Below are positions 62,935 to 64,000 of a stretch of DNA of 64,000 nt, piece after piece; position 1 is the first letter of the stretch; each line of letters starts with the position of its first letter. Where the stretch lies: contig OX388327.1 in assembly GCA_947579605.1 (NCBI GenBank), positions 7,427,122 to 7,491,121 on the forward strand. Reading direction: 5' to 3'. This stretch comes from Athripsodes cinereus. Taxonomy: Eukaryota > Arthropoda > Insecta > Trichoptera > Leptoceridae. A program made the translations under genes and the position numbers. Under the pieces are notes generated by a model, which ran no database searches, had not been told where the DNA came from, and was given only the letters and a program-made list of their open reading frames with translations.

Positions 62935-63130
62935 TTCTTCCATCCACAAGGGTTCCGACGGCCCGGGCGTCCCTCTTTCATAATACACCGTTCCTATAAC
63001 AACGATATCAGAACGCGAGAATCTCTTGGAAGGTAGTGACACAATTGGCGCAGAGTTACTCCGAATGAAGGAAGCTAGTTTTTGCCCTGTGCTCCCGAGA
63101 GGAGCGATGAATGCAATGATGATAATGATA
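62935..63130 (+). pseudogene. LINE family R C-terminus, frameshifted
   Basis: HPQGFRRPGRPSFIIHRSYN, NDIRTRESLGR, stop; beyond it TTTTGCCCTGTGCTCCCGAG aligns with the ALCSREER end at 25515. A deletion in the middle breaks the frame. Confidence 0.65.
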
Positions 63131-63589
63131 AAGACACCGAAAAAAATGCTTTACAATTTTTACAAACTGAGTAGTCAATTTAGCGTTCCAATTAGATCCA
63201 TAACTGGCTATTTACGCCGTCTGTGCCAAATTATCTTGAACACAAACATACGTAATATTATAATTAATAATAATTTGTATTAAAATAGATAGATAGATGC
63301 TTATAACTATTATTTTATTATTATTTTTACCTCCCGTTGTTTTAAACAAAGGAACTTGTACCCCGTACGGAACCATTATTAAACATAAGACACGTACCTA
63401 CTTCTACTACCGCTTGCTGTTTCGTATTGTGTATATATTTCTTGTCTAGTACTTACTTACTAATTGATGGTTACGCAGACAAATGCTTTTTATTAGAAAA
63501 TTGACTTATGTGTTGAATTCTTTGCGCCGACTGACTTACACCAAGAGTTTAAAAATATTAAGTAAAGGTGTTAATCAGTGTAGTAGGTG

Positions 63590-63730
63590 AAAGTAGGTAA
63601 CTCCAAAATCAGCCAACAACGAGCAAACTGGATTGGCCACAACATCAGGCACCCAGGATTGATCATCACCATCACAGAGGGCAGGATCGAAGGCAAAAAT
63701 GGTAAAAGCCGACCAAGAGACACCTATAGA
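63590..63730 (+). pseudogene. LINE family S, partial
   Basis: KISQQRANWIGHNIRHPGLI then GRIEGKNGKSRPRDTYR, after which similarity to 27413 stops. Confidence 0.6.
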
Positions 63731-63904
63731 ATTTCTATGTGTCTGTATTTTTGTGTTATATATTATTATTGTCTTGATTGTTTACTGTTTATGTACAATC
63801 TAAATACGGTATTATTCATGTCTTGATCTTAAACATACCGCTATTACGAGATTGGCATGCATGTACATATTTTTGACTATAGTCACTTTGCACGTCGTAT
63901 GATT

Positions 63905-64000
63905 AAGATTAGTGATATAATGAATATTCGTATTCGCGAATATTCGCATATTTCAAAGTATTCGCATTCGTATTCGCAAAAAAATATGCGAATGTTTTGC
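63905..64000 (+). mobile_element. Start of a hAT-like element, cut by the window end
   Basis: TTAGTGATATAATGAATATT followed by TCGTATTCGCGAATATTCGC and ATTCGCATTCGTATTCGC, like the subterminal repeats of the element at 48955 with TATTCG in place of ATCCG. The other end is outside the window. Confidence 0.5.

Overview
The window looks like transposon-rich intergenic DNA from an insect. It is strongly AT-rich. It carries BEL/Pao, R2-like, CR1-like and RTE-like retroelement remnants, hAT-type elements, foldback elements and tRNA-derived SINEs. Short GTAGGTACCTAC-like words recur throughout and the LINE C-termini look lepidopteran, so a moth or butterfly is my best guess, but that is an inference. 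I found no convincing host gene, no rRNA gene and no functional tRNA gene.

Layout. 0-4 kb: the 3' part of a BEL/Pao LTR retrotransposon whose long open frame keeps zinc knuckles, aspartic protease, the RNase H tail and a complete integrase but has lost the reverse transcriptase by an in-frame deletion; a putative 3' LTR follows. 4-31 kb: a patchwork of about 255-bp SINE-like repeats (called family A here), 5'-truncated LINE tails, foldback elements and hairpins. 31.5-32.1 kb: the C-terminal endonuclease part of an R2-like LINE. 33-36 kb: a tRNA-SINE, a 104-bp-arm palindrome and two hAT-type elements with 8-bp target-site duplications (TSDs). 38.1-38.7 kb: a 638-bp terminal-inverted-repeat (TIR) element. 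43.2-46.6 kb: a CR1-like LINE with three regularly spaced tRNA-like segments, 147-bp tandem repeats, an intact PHD-finger ORF1, only the first codons of ORF2, and then a 3' end with a TAA tail. 48.4-49.5 kb: three DNA elements, including a 495-bp hAT with a perfect TSD. 50-64 kb: more family A copies, LINE tails, two abutting LINEs with a SINE nested in one, and the start of a further hAT-like element at the window edge.

Three patterns deserve most attention. First, family A has roughly 40 full or partial copies; two complete copies have exact 9- and 12-bp direct repeats at their ends, which makes it a target-primed retroposon with a (TAG)n tail. Second, several unrelated hairpins share a layout of inverted arms, a central CTGAWGA...GAAA motif and a downstream ATGGAWTTCYAC block, suggesting ends of Penelope-like elements with degenerate hammerhead-like cores. 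Third, two retroelements (BEL at 0-3.8 kb, the PHD-LINE at 43-46.6 kb) have lost their reverse transcriptase while keeping other frames open. Most of the rest is decayed repeat or AT-rich sequence in which I see nothing specific. Repeat boundaries are approximate unless a TSD or TIR is stated.
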